Of a DNA stretch of 64,000 bases, positions 63,943 through 64,000 are shown piece after piece. The notes under the pieces were generated by a model. That model made no database searches. It was given only the letters and a program-made list of their open reading frames with translations, and was not told the DNA's origin. Origin of the DNA: Cyathus striatus (lineage: Eukaryota > Basidiomycota > Agaricomycetes > Agaricales > Nidulariaceae); the NCBI GenBank assembly GCA_025738555.1, contig JAOVFP010000024.1:620001-684000 (forward strand). Reading direction: 5' to 3'. Numbering within the stretch: position 1 is the first letter of the stretch; every line of letters starts with the position of its first letter. The position numbers and the translations under genes were made by a program.

Positions 63943-64000
63943 GTGCGTACCCTCGCTATGCTTTATTTTTCAGGTAATCAAACCCATCATCTAGCTACTC

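Overview
This window is nuclear DNA of a filamentous basidiomycete, most likely an Agaricomycete. The evidence is a dense set of eukaryotic housekeeping genes on both strands, many introns of about 45-65 bases with GTRNGT donors and CTNAY-type branch sites, a basidiomycete-style multi-intron EF-1alpha gene, a Pil1 eisosome protein with a DELPPYQDF-type tail, and a basidiomycete-type GH16 glucanase. I see no transposon, virus, CRISPR array or bacterial operon. I recognise or partly describe 35 protein genes (two cut by the window edges) and one intron-bearing tRNA-Ser gene.

Layout. 0-5.6 kb: start of RPS3 (uS3), a 3-ketoacyl-CoA thiolase, mitochondrial ribosomal protein bL32m, complex I subunit NDUFA5, tRNA-Ser(UGA) and LSM1. 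5.9-11 kb: a very long proline-rich and coiled-coil protein ending in an Spp1/CFP1-type PHD finger (Set1/COMPASS). 11.7-17 kb: an Stm1/SERBP1 RNA-binding protein, a Tfc7-like histidine phosphatase, MEMO1 and RPL32 (eL32). 18-23 kb: a PAS-kinase-family kinase and TEF1. 22.9-30.7 kb: dienelactone hydrolase, membrane GNAT, ELP5, then mitochondrial aspartate aminotransferase and cytosolic aspartyl-tRNA synthetase diverging from one promoter. 31-44 kb: a single-TM protein, an Ssh4/Ear1-type SPRY adaptor, SNF4, a methyltransferase, VAM7, MTM1, eIF4E, PIL1 and SPF30. 44.8-64 kb: GH16 glucanase, SurE phosphatase, a RasGEF carrying its own G-domain, DRS1 helicase, APC4, a bZIP factor, an SVIP-like p97 cofactor, a Cys-rich type I membrane protein and the start of ARP1 (centractin).

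Most neighbours are functionally unrelated, as is usual in fungi. The clearest pairing is the divergent aspartate-making and aspartate-charging genes. The most interesting observations are at the level of gene structure. PIL1's conserved C-terminus lies in the -1 frame directly after a canonical A_AAA_AAG slippery heptamer (or a homopolymer error). Three GC-AG introns all use GCAAGT, and one of them splits the MEMO1 start codon. A RasGEF is fused to a degenerate Ras-like domain. A 92-residue protein carries an exact p97-binding VIM motif and a myristoylation start. The Spp1-like gene has reading-frame breaks, and the Ssh4-like gene has no in-frame ATG. Gene models were made by eye from reading frames and splice consensus, so exon ends are proposals.
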